Source: Dinoroseobacter sp049800775 (GTDB lineage: Bacteria > Pseudomonadota > Alphaproteobacteria > Rhodobacterales > Rhodobacteraceae). From it: 64,000 bases of DNA. This document shows, piece by piece, positions 33,823-43,077 of the stretch (position 1 is the stretch's first letter; the number at the start of each line of letters is the position of its first letter). The notes beneath the pieces were generated by a model, which had not been told where the DNA came from, ran no database searches, and was given only the letters and a program-made list of their open reading frames with translations. The position numbers and the translations under genes are program-made. The stretch is taken from positions 558,001 through 622,000 of the forward strand of contig NZ_JBNAFR010000002.1 of assembly GCF_049800775.1 (NCBI RefSeq), given 5' to 3'.

Positions 33823-35607
33823 ATGATCGGCACGGACGGGGAGATCCCGGCGCGACGGATCTGGATCGCGCTGGGCACGCTGACGGCGGTCTTTCATCTC
33901 GGACTGATCTTCTACGGGCTGGTCCCCAATCTGGCGGCCCGCCCGTTGCATATGGCGCTGACCCTGCCTTGGGTCTTCCTGTTCGCGGCCACGGGACCAG
34001 TATTGCGAGCCAGCGGGGCGATCCTGGCCGGGCTCGGGGTCGCGGGCTGCCTCTGGATCGCGCTGAACCACCAGATGTTGCGCAACCAGTACGGCTTTCT
34101 CGAAAACCAGTTTCAGGTGGGGCTCGCCATCCTGCTGCTTGGCGTCGCCATGGAAGGCGCGCGGCGCGCCATTGGCTGGCCCTTGCCGCTGGTGGCGCTG
34201 GCCGCCCTGCTCTATGGCCTCCACGGCCAGCATATTCCCGGCGAGTTCGGCCATGCGGGAACCCCGCTGCAGAGCTTTCTCGGCACGCTGATCGTGGCCG
34301 AAGGCGGGCTCTGGGGCAGCCTCACCGGGGTCTCGGTGGGGGTCGTGGCGATCTTCGTGATTTTCGGCGCGGTGCTGAATGCGGGCGAGGCGGGGCAGGG
34401 CTTCATGAATGTCGCCGCCGCGGCCGCCGGGCGGCTGACGGGTGGTGCGGCCAAGGTCTCGGTCCTGTCCTCGGCGCTCTTCGGGTCGATCTCGGGCTCG
34501 GCCTCGGCCAATGTCGCCTCCACCGGGGCGATCACCCTGCCGGCCATGACCAAGCTTGGCTATCCCAAACGACTGGCGGCAGCGACGGAGGCGGTGGCCT
34601 CCTCGGGCGGGCAGATCATGCCGCCTCTGATGGGGGCCGGGGCCTTTGTCATGGTCGAGCTGACCGGCGTGCCCTATTCCGAGATCATGCTCGCGGCACT
34701 TCTGCCCGCCATCCTCTATTTCGCGACGGTCTGGCAAGGGTTGAACGCGTTCGCCTCGCGCTTTGACCTGCAGCCTATCCCCGAAGAGGACCGCCCCGCG
34801 CGCCGTCAGGTTCTGATCACCTCGGCATTTTTCATGGTGCCGTTCTCGACCCTGCTGATCGCGATGTTTGCGCTGGGCTACACGCCGCAATACGCCGCCG
34901 CTCTGGCGATCTTCACCGGGCTCGCGCTCTTGTTCATCGACGTGTCCCTGCGCCCGAACCCGGCCCAGGGGCTCGCGCGGCTGGGGGACGCGATGCTGAA
35001 TGCCGGGCGTCAGGTGGCGATGATCGCCTCGATCATCATCTGCGCCTCGATCATCATCGGGGTGCTGGGGATCACCGGGCTGGGGGTCAAGATCACCTCC
35101 GTCATCCTGTCGGGCTCGGGCGGGGCGCTCTGGCCCGCGCTCATGCTGACAGCTCTGGCCTGCCTGCTTTTGGGGATGGAGGTGCCGACGACGGCGGCCT
35201 ACGTCATCTGCGTCTCGGTGGCCGGGCCCGCCCTGATCGAACTGGGGCTGGAGCCCTTGCAGGCGCATCTCTTCGTTTTCTGGTTCGCGCTTTTGTCGAC
35301 CATAACCCCGCCGGTCTGCGGGGCGGTCTTCATCGCCTCGGGCATGGTGCAGGAGAACTGGCTGCGCGTGGCGCTGACGGCGATGGCGCTGGGCGTCGGG
35401 CTGTATATCATCCCGCTGGCGATGATTGCCAATGACGCGCTGATCCGGGTCTCGACCGAGCCGGTCGCGGCCTTGCTGGCCATGGCGATGGTCGGACTGG
35501 GGCTTGGCGGGATCTCGCGCGGGCTGATCGGGCGCGGACCCTGGTGGCGCCGGCTTGCCCTGGGTGGGCTGGGAGGATCGCTCTGTTTCGCGGGGCTGTG
35601 GCTTTAG
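33823..35607 (+). CDS. Fused TRAP permease (DctQM, TAXI type)
   Basis: 594 residues. The N-terminal third (LGTLTAVFHLGLIFYGLVPN and so on) has the extra membrane helices of the small-permease part. From about residue 170 the large-permease motifs occur: GAVLNAGEAGQGFMNVAAAA, LFGSISGSASANVASTGAIT and GQIMPPLMGAGAFVMVELTG, LLLGMEVPTTAAYVICVSVA, ALLSTITPPVCGAVFIASGM. It begins 12 bp after the TAXI binding gene and forms a complete two-gene transporter. Confidence 0.9.
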   Translation: MIGTDGEIPARRIWIALGTLTAVFHLGLIFYGLVPNLAARPLHMALTLPWVFLFAATGPVLRASGAILAGLGVAGCLWIALNHQMLRNQYGFLENQFQVGLAILLLGVAMEGARRAIGWPLPLVALAALLYGLHGQHIPGEFGHAGTPLQSFLGTLIVAEGGLWGSLTGVSVGVVAIFVIFGAVLNAGEAGQGFMNVAAAAAGRLTGGAAKVSVLSSALFGSISGSASANVASTGAITLPAMTKLGYPKRLAAATEAVASSGGQIMPPLMGAGAFVMVELTGVPYSEIMLAALLPAILYFATVWQGLNAFASRFDLQPIPEEDRPARRQVLITSAFFMVPFSTLLIAMFALGYTPQYAAALAIFTGLALLFIDVSLRPNPAQGLARLGDAMLNAGRQVAMIASIIICASIIIGVLGITGLGVKITSVILSGSGGALWPALMLTALACLLLGMEVPTTAAYVICVSVAGPALIELGLEPLQAHLFVFWFALLSTITPPVCGAVFIASGMVQENWLRVALTAMALGVGLYIIPLAMIANDALIRVSTEPVAALLAMAMVGLGLGGISRGLIGRGPWWRRLALGGLGGSLCFAGLWL

Positions 35608-35688
35608 GGCAAACGGGCGGTTGCTAATTCCCTGCCGCGACGTAATGTCATGGGCAGCCCCACATAAATGACGACTGGGAGGAATGTC

Positions 35689-36681
35689 ATGTTGAGGAAT
35701 ACCCTGATCTTGGCCGCGTGCGCGTCCGTACTGGGTTCGGCGGCGATCTCTGCCGAGAAGATGCGGATCTCGCTCCAGCTGCCGCTGACCAGCCATCTGG
35801 GCGAGAACCTGACCCTGTTTGAAAAAGAGGTGGAGGAGCGCACTGGCGGCAAGATCGATGTCGAGATCTATGACAGTGCGACGCTCTACAAGGATAAGGA
35901 AGTGCCCGCCGCGGTGGGCTCCGGCGCGATCGAGGCCGGGGTTGCATCGCTGACCCGCTATGTGGGCGACGCGCCGGTGGTGGATGTGTTCTACATGCCC
36001 TTCCTGTTCAACACCGAGGACAAGGTCCGCGCGGCGGTGGCCGAGGGCTCGCCCGTGCGCGAGGTGCTGGAAACCGAGATCGCCAAGACCGGCGGCGAGG
36101 TTCTCTACTGGCAGGCCTATGGCGGGGCGATCCTGCTCAGCCAGGATGATCCGATCCGCACACCTGCGGATATGGAAGGCAAGAAGGCCCGCGTCTTCGG
36201 CAAGACGCTGGGCGATTTCGTCTCTGCCGCCGGGGGGGCGCCGACGCTGATCTCGGGCTCCGAGCAGTACCTCGCCTATCAGCGCGGCACGGTCGATGTG
36301 GGCATGACGGGCGTGTCGGGTGTGAAATCCCGCAAGCTCTGGGAGGTGATGGACACGATCACCAAGACCAACCACGCCAATATCGAATTCGTCGTTGTGG
36401 TGAACAGCGAGTGGTGGGACGGGCTCGATGCCGAGACCCAGGGCCATATCAACGCCGCTGCCAAGGTGGCTCAGGATGACGTGCGCGACCGGATGGCCGC
36501 CATCGAGGCCGAGGCCTATGCCGCCGCCGAGGCCAATGGCATGACCATTGTCGAGCTCACCGACGAGGAGCTTGCCAAGTGGCAATCCGTGGCCCAGCCG
36601 GTCTATGACGGCTATCTGGCGGCAACCGGCGATGCGGGGCAGAAGATCCTCGACGCGCTGGGTGTCGGCTCCGGTTCCTGA
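35689..36681 (+). CDS. TRAP solute-binding protein DctP
   Basis: 330 residues. The ATG at 35689 follows GGGAGGA. A Sec signal peptide (RNTLILAACASVLGSAAISA) precedes a typical DctP fold: ISLQLPLTSHLGENLTLFEK, VEIYDSATLYKDKEVPAAVG, VFYMPFLFNTEDKVRAAVAE, ISGSEQYLAYQRGTVDVGMT. It should bind a carboxylate in the periplasm for the DctQM pair that follows. The last gene of the operon encodes a PEP-mutase-family lyase, which hints at a branched or C4-C5 dicarboxylate. Confidence 0.88.
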   Translation: MLRNTLILAACASVLGSAAISAEKMRISLQLPLTSHLGENLTLFEKEVEERTGGKIDVEIYDSATLYKDKEVPAAVGSGAIEAGVASLTRYVGDAPVVDVFYMPFLFNTEDKVRAAVAEGSPVREVLETEIAKTGGEVLYWQAYGGAILLSQDDPIRTPADMEGKKARVFGKTLGDFVSAAGGAPTLISGSEQYLAYQRGTVDVGMTGVSGVKSRKLWEVMDTITKTNHANIEFVVVVNSEWWDGLDAETQGHINAAAKVAQDDVRDRMAAIEAEAYAAAEANGMTIVELTDEELAKWQSVAQPVYDGYLAATGDAGQKILDALGVGSGS

Positions 36682-36707
36682 CGCCGATCGTCAGCCAAAC
36701 CTGAACT

Positions 36708-36731
36708 CGGGCGGTCCTTCGGGGCCGTCCG
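36708..36731 (+). terminator. UUCG-type hairpin between dctP and dctQ
   Basis: A 10-bp stem (two G-T pairs) closing a TTCG tetraloop, without a T-run. Such hairpins often protect the abundant binding-protein mRNA and reduce read-through into the permease genes. Confidence 0.5.
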
Positions 36732-36743
36732 AACGGTGTCTCC

Positions 36744-37241
36744 ATGTCCCTGATAAGCTCTGTTTCCCGGCTCGCCTGCCTTTTGGGCGCGGTGCTGATG
36801 GCCGCCACCGGCGTGATGCTGACCTATGAGGTCGTGGCGCGCTATTTCTTTGTCAAACCAACGATCTGGGCGGCGGAGCTCAGCCAGCTCTGCCTGATCT
36901 GGGGCTGCCTTCTGGCCATGGCCCACCTGCTGACCTTGCGGCGCCATATCACCGTGAACGCGGTCACCGGCCTGTTGCCGCCCGCCGCGCAGAAGCTCTG
37001 CGCGATGGTCGCCCTGGTGGTGGTGATCCTCTTTTCGGCCATCGTCGCCATTTACGGGTTCGATATCTTCTATGACAGCTTCGAGCGCGGGCGGACCACG
37101 GGCTCGCTGTTGAACCTGCCGGTCTGGATCGCGGAGGCCTCGGTGCCTGTGGGCTTTGGCCTGCTGACGGTGCAGGCGGTGGTCGAGCTGGTCCGGATGC
37201 GCCACGGGGATGCCGCCAGTCTCGGAGCGACCCACGAATGA
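36744..37241 (+). CDS. TRAP small permease DctQ
   Basis: 165 residues. Four membrane segments are visible, with MLTYEVVARYFFVKPTIWAAELSQLCLIWG, a typical DctQ signature, split by the first loop. The gene starts 62 bp after dctP, and its stop overlaps the dctM start by 4 bp (ATGA). It partners the DctM protein and the binding protein encoded upstream. Confidence 0.87.
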   Translation: MSLISSVSRLACLLGAVLMAATGVMLTYEVVARYFFVKPTIWAAELSQLCLIWGCLLAMAHLLTLRRHITVNAVTGLLPPAAQKLCAMVALVVVILFSAIVAIYGFDIFYDSFERGRTTGSLLNLPVWIAEASVPVGFGLLTVQAVVELVRMRHGDAASLGATHE

Positions 37242-38512
37242 CCATCATCCTGATCCTCGTGGCGCTCTTCGCGCTCTTGCTGCTGGGCGTGCCAGTGGCC
37301 TTTGCCCTGGGGGGCATGGGGCTGGCCATGCTGATCCTCGGAGGCTTCTCGCCCCTGATGGCGCCGCAATCGATCCTGTCGACGCTGGACGGGTTCATCC
37401 TGCTGGCGGTGCCGCTCTTTCTGCTGATGTCGAACCTGCTCTTGAAAGGGGGCGTGGGGCGCGATCTCTTTGCCGCCGTGCAGGCCTGGGTCGGGCATTG
37501 GCCCGGCGGGCTCGCGGTGGCGACAATTCTGAGCTGCGCGCTGTTTGCGGCGATCTCGGGCTCGTCGGTCGCAACGGCGGCGACGATCGGGACCGTGGCC
37601 ATTCCCGAGATGATCAATCGCGGCTATGAAAAGAAATTCGTCTACGGGCTTCTGGCGGCGGGGGGGACCCTCGGGATCCTGATCCCGCCCTCGATCCCGA
37701 TGATCGTCTACGGGTTCGTCACCGAGCAGTCGGTGATTGCGCTCTTTCTCGCGGGGATCGGGCCGGGCCTCGTGCTGGTCACGCTCTTTGTCCTCTTCGC
37801 GATGCTCCATGCCCGGCTCTCGGGGCATTACACGCCGGTGCCCAAAGCCACCACGGCCGAGCGGATCGCGGCGTCGAAACGGGCGTTGCCCTCGGTGGCC
37901 CTCGCCGCGCTGGTGATCATTGGCCTCTATTCCGGGGCCTTCACCCCGACCGAGGCCGCCGCGGTGGGCTTTGGCGCAGCCCTGCTGATCACAACGCTCT
38001 GGCTGCGCACGCTCACCTGGGCGACCTTCTGGGAGGCGATCCGCGAAAGCGCGATCACCACCGCCGCGATCCTGCTGATCGTCGCGGGGGCGAAGGTGTT
38101 CGGCAAGGCTATCGCGCTGTACCGGATCCCGCAGGATATCTCGGCCTTTCTCGCCCAAGTCATCGACGGACCGATCATGTTCATCATCGTGGTGTCGCTG
38201 GTGCTCTTGCTGATGGGGCTCGTCTTCGAGGCGCTCTCGATGATCCTGATCATGACACCGGTGCTGCTGCCGGCGGCCATGGGGTTGGGCTTCGATCCGA
38301 TCTGGTTCGGGATCTATATGGTGATCATGGTGGAATGCGCCCTGATCACGCCGCCCGTGGGGCTCAACCTCTATGTGATCCAGTCCGTCGCGCGCACCAC
38401 CTTGTCCAATGTGGCGCGCGGGGTCTGGCCTTTCCTTGCGCTGATGCTGGTGACGGTGGCGATCCTCTATGCGTTCCCGGGCCTCGCCCTTTACATCCCT
38501 TTCCAATGGTGA
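37238..38512 (+). CDS. TRAP large permease DctM
   Basis: 424 residues with about 12 membrane segments. FILLAVPLFLLMSNLLLKGG, AISGSSVATAATIGTVAIPE, YGLLAAGGTLGILIPPSIPM and MGLVFEALSMILIMTPVLLP are standard DctM features. It overlaps dctQ by 4 bp and is followed after 4 bp by the lyase gene, so the three and dctP act as one system. Confidence 0.93.
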   Translation: MTIILILVALFALLLLGVPVAFALGGMGLAMLILGGFSPLMAPQSILSTLDGFILLAVPLFLLMSNLLLKGGVGRDLFAAVQAWVGHWPGGLAVATILSCALFAAISGSSVATAATIGTVAIPEMINRGYEKKFVYGLLAAGGTLGILIPPSIPMIVYGFVTEQSVIALFLAGIGPGLVLVTLFVLFAMLHARLSGHYTPVPKATTAERIAASKRALPSVALAALVIIGLYSGAFTPTEAAAVGFGAALLITTLWLRTLTWATFWEAIRESAITTAAILLIVAGAKVFGKAIALYRIPQDISAFLAQVIDGPIMFIIVVSLVLLLMGLVFEALSMILIMTPVLLPAAMGLGFDPIWFGIYMVIMVECALITPPVGLNLYVIQSVARTTLSNVARGVWPFLALMLVTVAILYAFPGLALYIPFQW

Positions 38513-38516
38513 CCCG

Positions 38517-39401
38517 ATGACGACCCCCGCCCAGACCTTGCGAAGCCTGCTGGCGCAGGACCGCTGCCATGTGATGCCCTGCTGTTTCGATGCGCTCTCG
38601 GCCAAGCTGATTGCGCAGGAAGGCTATGACCTGACCTTCATGTCGGGCTTTGCCGCCTCGGCCAGCCGGATCGGCGCGCCGGATCTGGGGCTGATGAGCT
38701 ATGGCGAAGTGGTGGATCAGGCGCGCAACATCACCGATGCGATCTCGATCCCGCTCATCGGGGATGGCGATACGGGCTATGGCAACGCGATGAATGTGCG
38801 CCGAACCGTGGCGGGCTTTGCCAAGGCGGGCTGCGCGGCGGTGATGATCGAGGATCAGCTCGCGCCCAAGCGCTGCGGCCATACGCCGGGCAAGGCGGTG
38901 GTCGGGCGCGACGAGGCCTTTGACCGGATCCGGGCCGCAGTCGATGAGCGCGAGGCCCTGCGTGCGGCAGGCGGTGACATCCTGATCCTTGCACGCACCG
39001 ACGCGCGCCACGAACACGGGCTGGCCGAGGCCATCGACCGGGCGGGCAGGTTCGCCGAGCTCGGTGCCGATATCCTCTTTGTCGAGGCGCCGCGCAGCGC
39101 GGCGGAGATGCGCGAGGTCTGTCGCAACCTGCCGGGCCCCAAGATGGCTAATATCGTCGAGGGCGGGGACACGCCGGACCTGTCGAATGCCGAGCTGCAC
39201 GAGATCGGCTATGCCATTGCCGCCTATCCCCTGTCCCTGATGGCGGCGGCGATGCAGGCCATGGTCACGACGCTGAAATCCATGCGCTCCGATGCGCGGC
39301 CGGACCTGATGGATTTCGTCGAGCTGCGCGACCGGATCGGGTTTGACGCCTATTACGACGCCTCCGAGCGCTATGCCTCGGCCCGGCGCGAGAAGAGCTA
39401 G
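38517..39401 (+). CDS. PEP mutase/isocitrate lyase-family lyase
   Basis: 294 residues. MTTPAQTLRSLLAQDRCHVM is the likely start, 4 bp after the dctM stop. SIPLIGDGDTGYGN (metal site), PKRCGHTPGKAVVGRDE (catalytic Cys loop, KxCGH form) and LILARTDARHEHGLAEAIDR give the family fold. Members include methylisocitrate lyase, 2,3-dimethylmalate lyase and oxaloacetate decarboxylase; the exact reaction is not resolved. The co-transcribed TRAP system probably imports its substrate. Confidence 0.85.
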   Translation: MTTPAQTLRSLLAQDRCHVMPCCFDALSAKLIAQEGYDLTFMSGFAASASRIGAPDLGLMSYGEVVDQARNITDAISIPLIGDGDTGYGNAMNVRRTVAGFAKAGCAAVMIEDQLAPKRCGHTPGKAVVGRDEAFDRIRAAVDEREALRAAGGDILILARTDARHEHGLAEAIDRAGRFAELGADILFVEAPRSAAEMREVCRNLPGPKMANIVEGGDTPDLSNAELHEIGYAIAAYPLSLMAAAMQAMVTTLKSMRSDARPDLMDFVELRDRIGFDAYYDASERYASARREKS

Positions 39402-39419
39402 GCGCTGGGGGCGGGCGGC

Positions 39420-40274
39420 TCAGGCGGTGGGACGCCCTCGCCGCCAGACCACGGCGCTATCCTTGCGTTTCAGCCGCGCCCAGAGTGCGGTCGAGACAAA
39501 GACCGTCACATAGGCGATCCCGTCCAGCGGATGGGCCAGCAGCGTGCGCAGCGAGGCGCGCAGATCATTGCGCGCCCCGTCATTGACCAGCAACTCGGGA
39601 TAGAGACCTGCGAACTCGCGATTGCCCTCATTCCAGCGCAGGCGCACCTTGATCAGATTGCCCAGACCGTCCGGCACGGGCCAGACATAGGGGGCGGGGA
39701 CCTTGCGACGCTCTTCGGGGGCGAATTGCAGACGCACGAAGCGGTCATCGGAATGGATCAGCGGAAAGCTTCCCCAGCGGCTGCGTGCGGTCGCCGTGAC
39801 ACCGTAGAGCCCCATGCCGGGCACGCCGTCGCGCACGAACGGCATGGCGAGCATGAAGCGGCCATAGGCCCGGCTGACCCAGCTCCGGGCCGGGGCGACC
39901 TGGATCGTGGCACTGCAATAGATCTCCTCATCGCTCAGAAGCAGGGGGAGGAGCTGCGCGAGGACCTCGGGCGCGAGCGTGACATCGGCATCCACGTAGA
40001 GCCGCGGCGCAAACTGCGCCCGCGCATCAGCCGTGTTGAGCGCGCCCGCCTTGCCGGGCTCGGGAAGATCGATGACCCCAAGGGAGAAGCCGGCCGCCTC
40101 AAGCGCCACGCGGGCCTCTTCGGCCACGGCGCAGGTCCGGTCTTTGCAGGCATTGGCCACCACCAGAATTTCGATCCGGTGATCCGCCGCAAGGTCCTTC
40201 TGGGCGGCGAGTGAGCTCAGGAGCGCCCCGAGCACGAGTTCCTCGTTATGGCAGGGGATGATGAGCGAGATCAT
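39420..40274 (-). CDS. Glycosyltransferase, family 2-like
   Basis: 284 residues. ISLIIPCHNEELVLGALLSS starts a GT-A fold. ANACKDRTCAVAE and RLYVDADVTLAPEVLAQLLP supply the DxD motif. A hydrophobic end (DGIAYVTVFVSTALWARLKR) suggests membrane association. It overlaps the epimerase stop by 4 bp (ATGA). It resembles the glycosyltransferase at 60897-61745 over the first 110 residues (PGKTGAL/PGKAGAL, YLDADV/YVDADV). Acceptor sugar is unknown. Confidence 0.85.
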   Translation of the reverse strand: MISLIIPCHNEELVLGALLSSLAAQKDLAADHRIEILVVANACKDRTCAVAEEARVALEAAGFSLGVIDLPEPGKAGALNTADARAQFAPRLYVDADVTLAPEVLAQLLPLLLSDEEIYCSATIQVAPARSWVSRAYGRFMLAMPFVRDGVPGMGLYGVTATARSRWGSFPLIHSDDRFVRLQFAPEERRKVPAPYVWPVPDGLGNLIKVRLRWNEGNREFAGLYPELLVNDGARNDLRASLRTLLAHPLDGIAYVTVFVSTALWARLKRKDSAVVWRRGRPTA

Positions 40275-41230
40275 CCGGCCGTCCCTTGTGCGGCGCGGGC
40301 TGCGAGCCGGGCGCGGATGTCGTCCAGCGTATTCCGCAATCCGTCTGCGAGCGGGACGGACGGCGCCCAGTTGAGCTCCGCCTTGGCGCGCGTGATATCC
40401 GGGCAGCGCCGCCTCGGATCATCGGTCGCCGCAGGACCAGACACGACCGGGCTGTCCGAGCCGGTCAGAGCTTTGATCTGCTCGGCCAGGGCGCGCACGG
40501 TGATCTCACCGGGATTGCCGATATTGTAGGGTCCGGTCTGGGTATCGTCGCTGTCCATCAGCGCCAGCATGCCCGCGATCGTATCGCTGACATAGCAGAA
40601 ACTGCGCGTCTGGCTCCCGTCACCATGGAGCTGGAGCGGCGCATCGCGCAGGGCAGCCGCAAGGAAATTGGTGACGACCCGGCCATCCTCGATGTCCATG
40701 GCCGGGCCATAGGTGTTGAACAGGCGCATGATCTTGACGCGCACCCCGTGGCGTCGGTGATAGTCGAAACACAGGGTCTCGGCCGCGCGCTTGCCCTCGT
40801 TGTAGCAGGCCCGCGGACTGAGCGGATCGATCTGGCCGATATAGCTCTCGGGCTGCGGGTGGCAGTCCGGATCGCCGTAGATCTCTGAGGTGGAGGCCTG
40901 GATCATCACCGCACCGCAAGTCTGCGCCACGCGCAGCGCGTGATCCGCGCCCAGCACATTTGTGCGCAATGTGTGGACCGGGTCGATCTGATATTTCGGG
41001 GGGGAGGCCGCCGATGCCATGTTGAAAATGATGTCTACTTCCGCCTCGTAGGGCAGCGAGACATCCCATTTGCGGAAGGAAAACCCCTTGTGGTCGAGCA
41101 GATCATGGAGCGTTTCCATGCGCCCGGTCAGCAGGTTGTCCATCGCGAGAACCTGATGGCCCCGCCCCAGCAGGGCACGACATAAATGGCTGCCCAAAAA
41201 TCCCGCACCACCGGTCACCAACACACGCAT
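40271..41230 (-). CDS. NAD-dependent sugar epimerase/dehydratase, UDP-glucuronate decarboxylase-like
   Basis: 319 residues. RVLVTGGAGFLGSHLCRALL (NAD site), NMASAASPPKYQIDPVHTLR, QASTSEIYGDP and YNEGKRAAETLCFDYHR (YxxxK catalytic pair), then RLFNTYGPAMDIEDGRVVTN. The SPPKY segment and the GPxMxxxDGRVVxNF motif are typical of UDP-xylose synthase. It would convert UDP-glucuronate to UDP-xylose for surface glycans. It is the first gene of a two-gene unit with the glycosyltransferase. Confidence 0.85.
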   Translation of the reverse strand: MRVLVTGGAGFLGSHLCRALLGRGHQVLAMDNLLTGRMETLHDLLDHKGFSFRKWDVSLPYEAEVDIIFNMASAASPPKYQIDPVHTLRTNVLGADHALRVAQTCGAVMIQASTSEIYGDPDCHPQPESYIGQIDPLSPRACYNEGKRAAETLCFDYHRRHGVRVKIMRLFNTYGPAMDIEDGRVVTNFLAAALRDAPLQLHGDGSQTRSFCYVSDTIAGMLALMDSDDTQTGPYNIGNPGEITVRALAEQIKALTGSDSPVVSGPAATDDPRRRCPDITRAKAELNWAPSVPLADGLRNTLDDIRARLAARAAQGTAG

Positions 41231-41880
41231 CTACTCAACAATACCTTTGGGATGATTTGATCGTTACGCAATTCTCCATTGCCCTTTCAGTATATTCACA
41301 GGCCCCGGAGGCTGGCTATAGCCGGGCAGATGTTTATTCGGGTCTTTAGGGGTCATTAAGGCTTTTTCCCACTTCGTTTAATTCGGGAAGCTGCGGGATA
41401 TAGCCCTGTAGTTAAATGGTTTTGTTCCGGACAGGCTCGGGAAAACCCCATGGCAGGATTGAGAAAATGCCGCAGGTGCCACATTCATGCGCATGTGCGG
41501 CAAGCCGGGCGAACGACAGCGCTCGGAAGGCTTCGCGAGCTCGGGGCGCGGCCGCGCGCAGGGCGCCGTATTGTTGTGTGTTTCGGGACAATGCCGCAGA
41601 CATTCGAGCCTGATGAGATTGTCTCAAACGCTTAGACCACCCAGTGCAGACGGGCGTTGCGGGCAGCCGCGGATGGCCCGAGAAGGGGGGCAGGCCCGGC
41701 GCGCATGTCCCAAAGGGCAGAGCCCGGCACTGGGTGCAGATTGGCGAAGATGCGCCGATGGGGCCGGGCCGATCCTTGTCGGATTAGGGCCAACATGGTA
41801 TAAATCTAATTATTGTTTCTATTTGCCGAACGCTGTGTGTTTGTCGCGGTGCCTTATTTGATCGGCGATTTGAGGTTTGA
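41231..41880. other. 650-bp intergenic region
   Basis: Short open frames exist on both strands (for example 41416-41613) but none has family features or a good ribosome site. The ends are AT-rich (41231-41300 and 41790-41880) compared with the core. It should contain the promoters for the leftward epimerase and the rightward three-gene unit. No CRISPR or tRNA was seen. Confidence 0.5.
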
Positions 41881-43077
41881 ATGTTTATTGGAATGTCCAC
41901 GGAGTTTGGGCAAATAGGTGCCTGTGTCGCGGCCGCAAAAGACCGTCTCTCCCATCGTGCTGATGCACTCCTTCTGCGGGACCCGCCCATTGACCGGGAT
42001 GTCCCCGAGAACTCGGATCTCGATTTTCTGGCAATCGGTGCTGCGGAAGACTTTCTGCCCGAGCGGCTGACGCTGCCGGGGGAACGCCGCATCGATGTGA
42101 TGTGGGTGCCGCAACGCGATCTGCAGGACCTTCCGGCGCTGGCGGTGCGGGGCCTGATCCCGCACCGGATCCTGAGCTCACGGCTCGTGCATGACCGGGA
42201 CGGAACCTGCGCCCCGGCCCTTGCAGAGCTCGGTAGGTTGTTCGAGACCCCGGAGCTGCGCGCCCGGCGGGTCGCGGGGCTGCTGGAGATGGGCTTCGCC
42301 ACGGTGCGCGAGATCGGGGTGAGCTGGGACAGCCCGGCAGTGGCCTTGTTCTGGTTGCACATGGCCCACTCGGCCTGCCTCGCGGCGCTGGCGGATGGGC
42401 TCGGCATGCTCTGTCCGAATGTCTATACGCGGCCCACCGAGACACTCCGGCGGGTCGATGATGTGCTGGGGCGCGACGAGCGCGCGGGCATGGCCCGGGC
42501 GTTGCGGCTTGAGGGCGATCTCGAAGGGATGATCGCGCGCCTGCGGCGCTTCCACGGTCAGCTCCATGCCCGTTTCCCCGAACCCGACTGGCCCGAGGCG
42601 ATGCGACAGATGACCCGATGGGAGTACCGCTATTTCGCGGCCCCCGACGAGCTCGACTGGCGCATCGCCATCGCGCGCGAACTCGCCGCCGGGGGCGACC
42701 TGATGGGGGCGATGTTTTACCTGCGGTTTCACGCCTATGCGCTGACCCGTTTGCCGCTGGTGGCGGCGCGGGCCGCGGCGGGCGGGGACGAGAACTTCCT
42801 GCGGCCCTCCGAACGGGTCGGCCCGGAATTCGCGCGGCTCTGCCCGGATCTGGCCGAGGACATGGCCCTGCTCCTTGCCGGGCCGGATGTCGGGCGGCCC
42901 GAGCTCGATGCCGCGCTGGATCATCTGCAGGGGTTTCGCGCCCGCACCCTTGGCGTGCTCGCCGCGCGCGGCCTGCGCCTGCCGGAGCTGCCCCCATGGG
43001 CGCCCTTCGGGGCACCCCCATCCCCCCACAATACGCCCAAGACTTACAAGGAGGAGACACATAATGCCCATTCTTGA
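41881..43077 (+). CDS. Nucleotidyltransferase-like protein (first gene of unknown triad)
   Basis: 398 residues. The ATG at 41881 (or 41893) has no strong ribosome site. Residues about 25-80 show RADALLLRDPPIDRDVPENSDLDFLAIGAAED and then RRIDVMWVP, split as a DxD-plus-third-Asp pattern resembling minimal nucleotidyltransferases, but the preceding Gly-Ser helix motif is not seen. The rest is helical. Its 3' end overlaps the glycine-rich gene by 14 bp. No certain family; the nucleotidyl-transfer role is a hypothesis. Confidence 0.6.
   Translation: MFIGMSTEFGQIGACVAAAKDRLSHRADALLLRDPPIDRDVPENSDLDFLAIGAAEDFLPERLTLPGERRIDVMWVPQRDLQDLPALAVRGLIPHRILSSRLVHDRDGTCAPALAELGRLFETPELRARRVAGLLEMGFATVREIGVSWDSPAVALFWLHMAHSACLAALADGLGMLCPNVYTRPTETLRRVDDVLGRDERAGMARALRLEGDLEGMIARLRRFHGQLHARFPEPDWPEAMRQMTRWEYRYFAAPDELDWRIAIARELAAGGDLMGAMFYLRFHAYALTRLPLVAARAAAGGDENFLRPSERVGPEFARLCPDLAEDMALLLAGPDVGRPELDAALDHLQGFRARTLGVLAARGLRLPELPPWAPFGAPPSPHNTPKTYKEETHNAHS

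Noticed and set aside
32959..36585. A 1208-residue open frame on the minus strand
   Set aside because: It lies opposite three well-supported TRAP genes and has low-complexity, His/Arg/Gly-rich sequence typical of antisense frames in GC-rich DNA.
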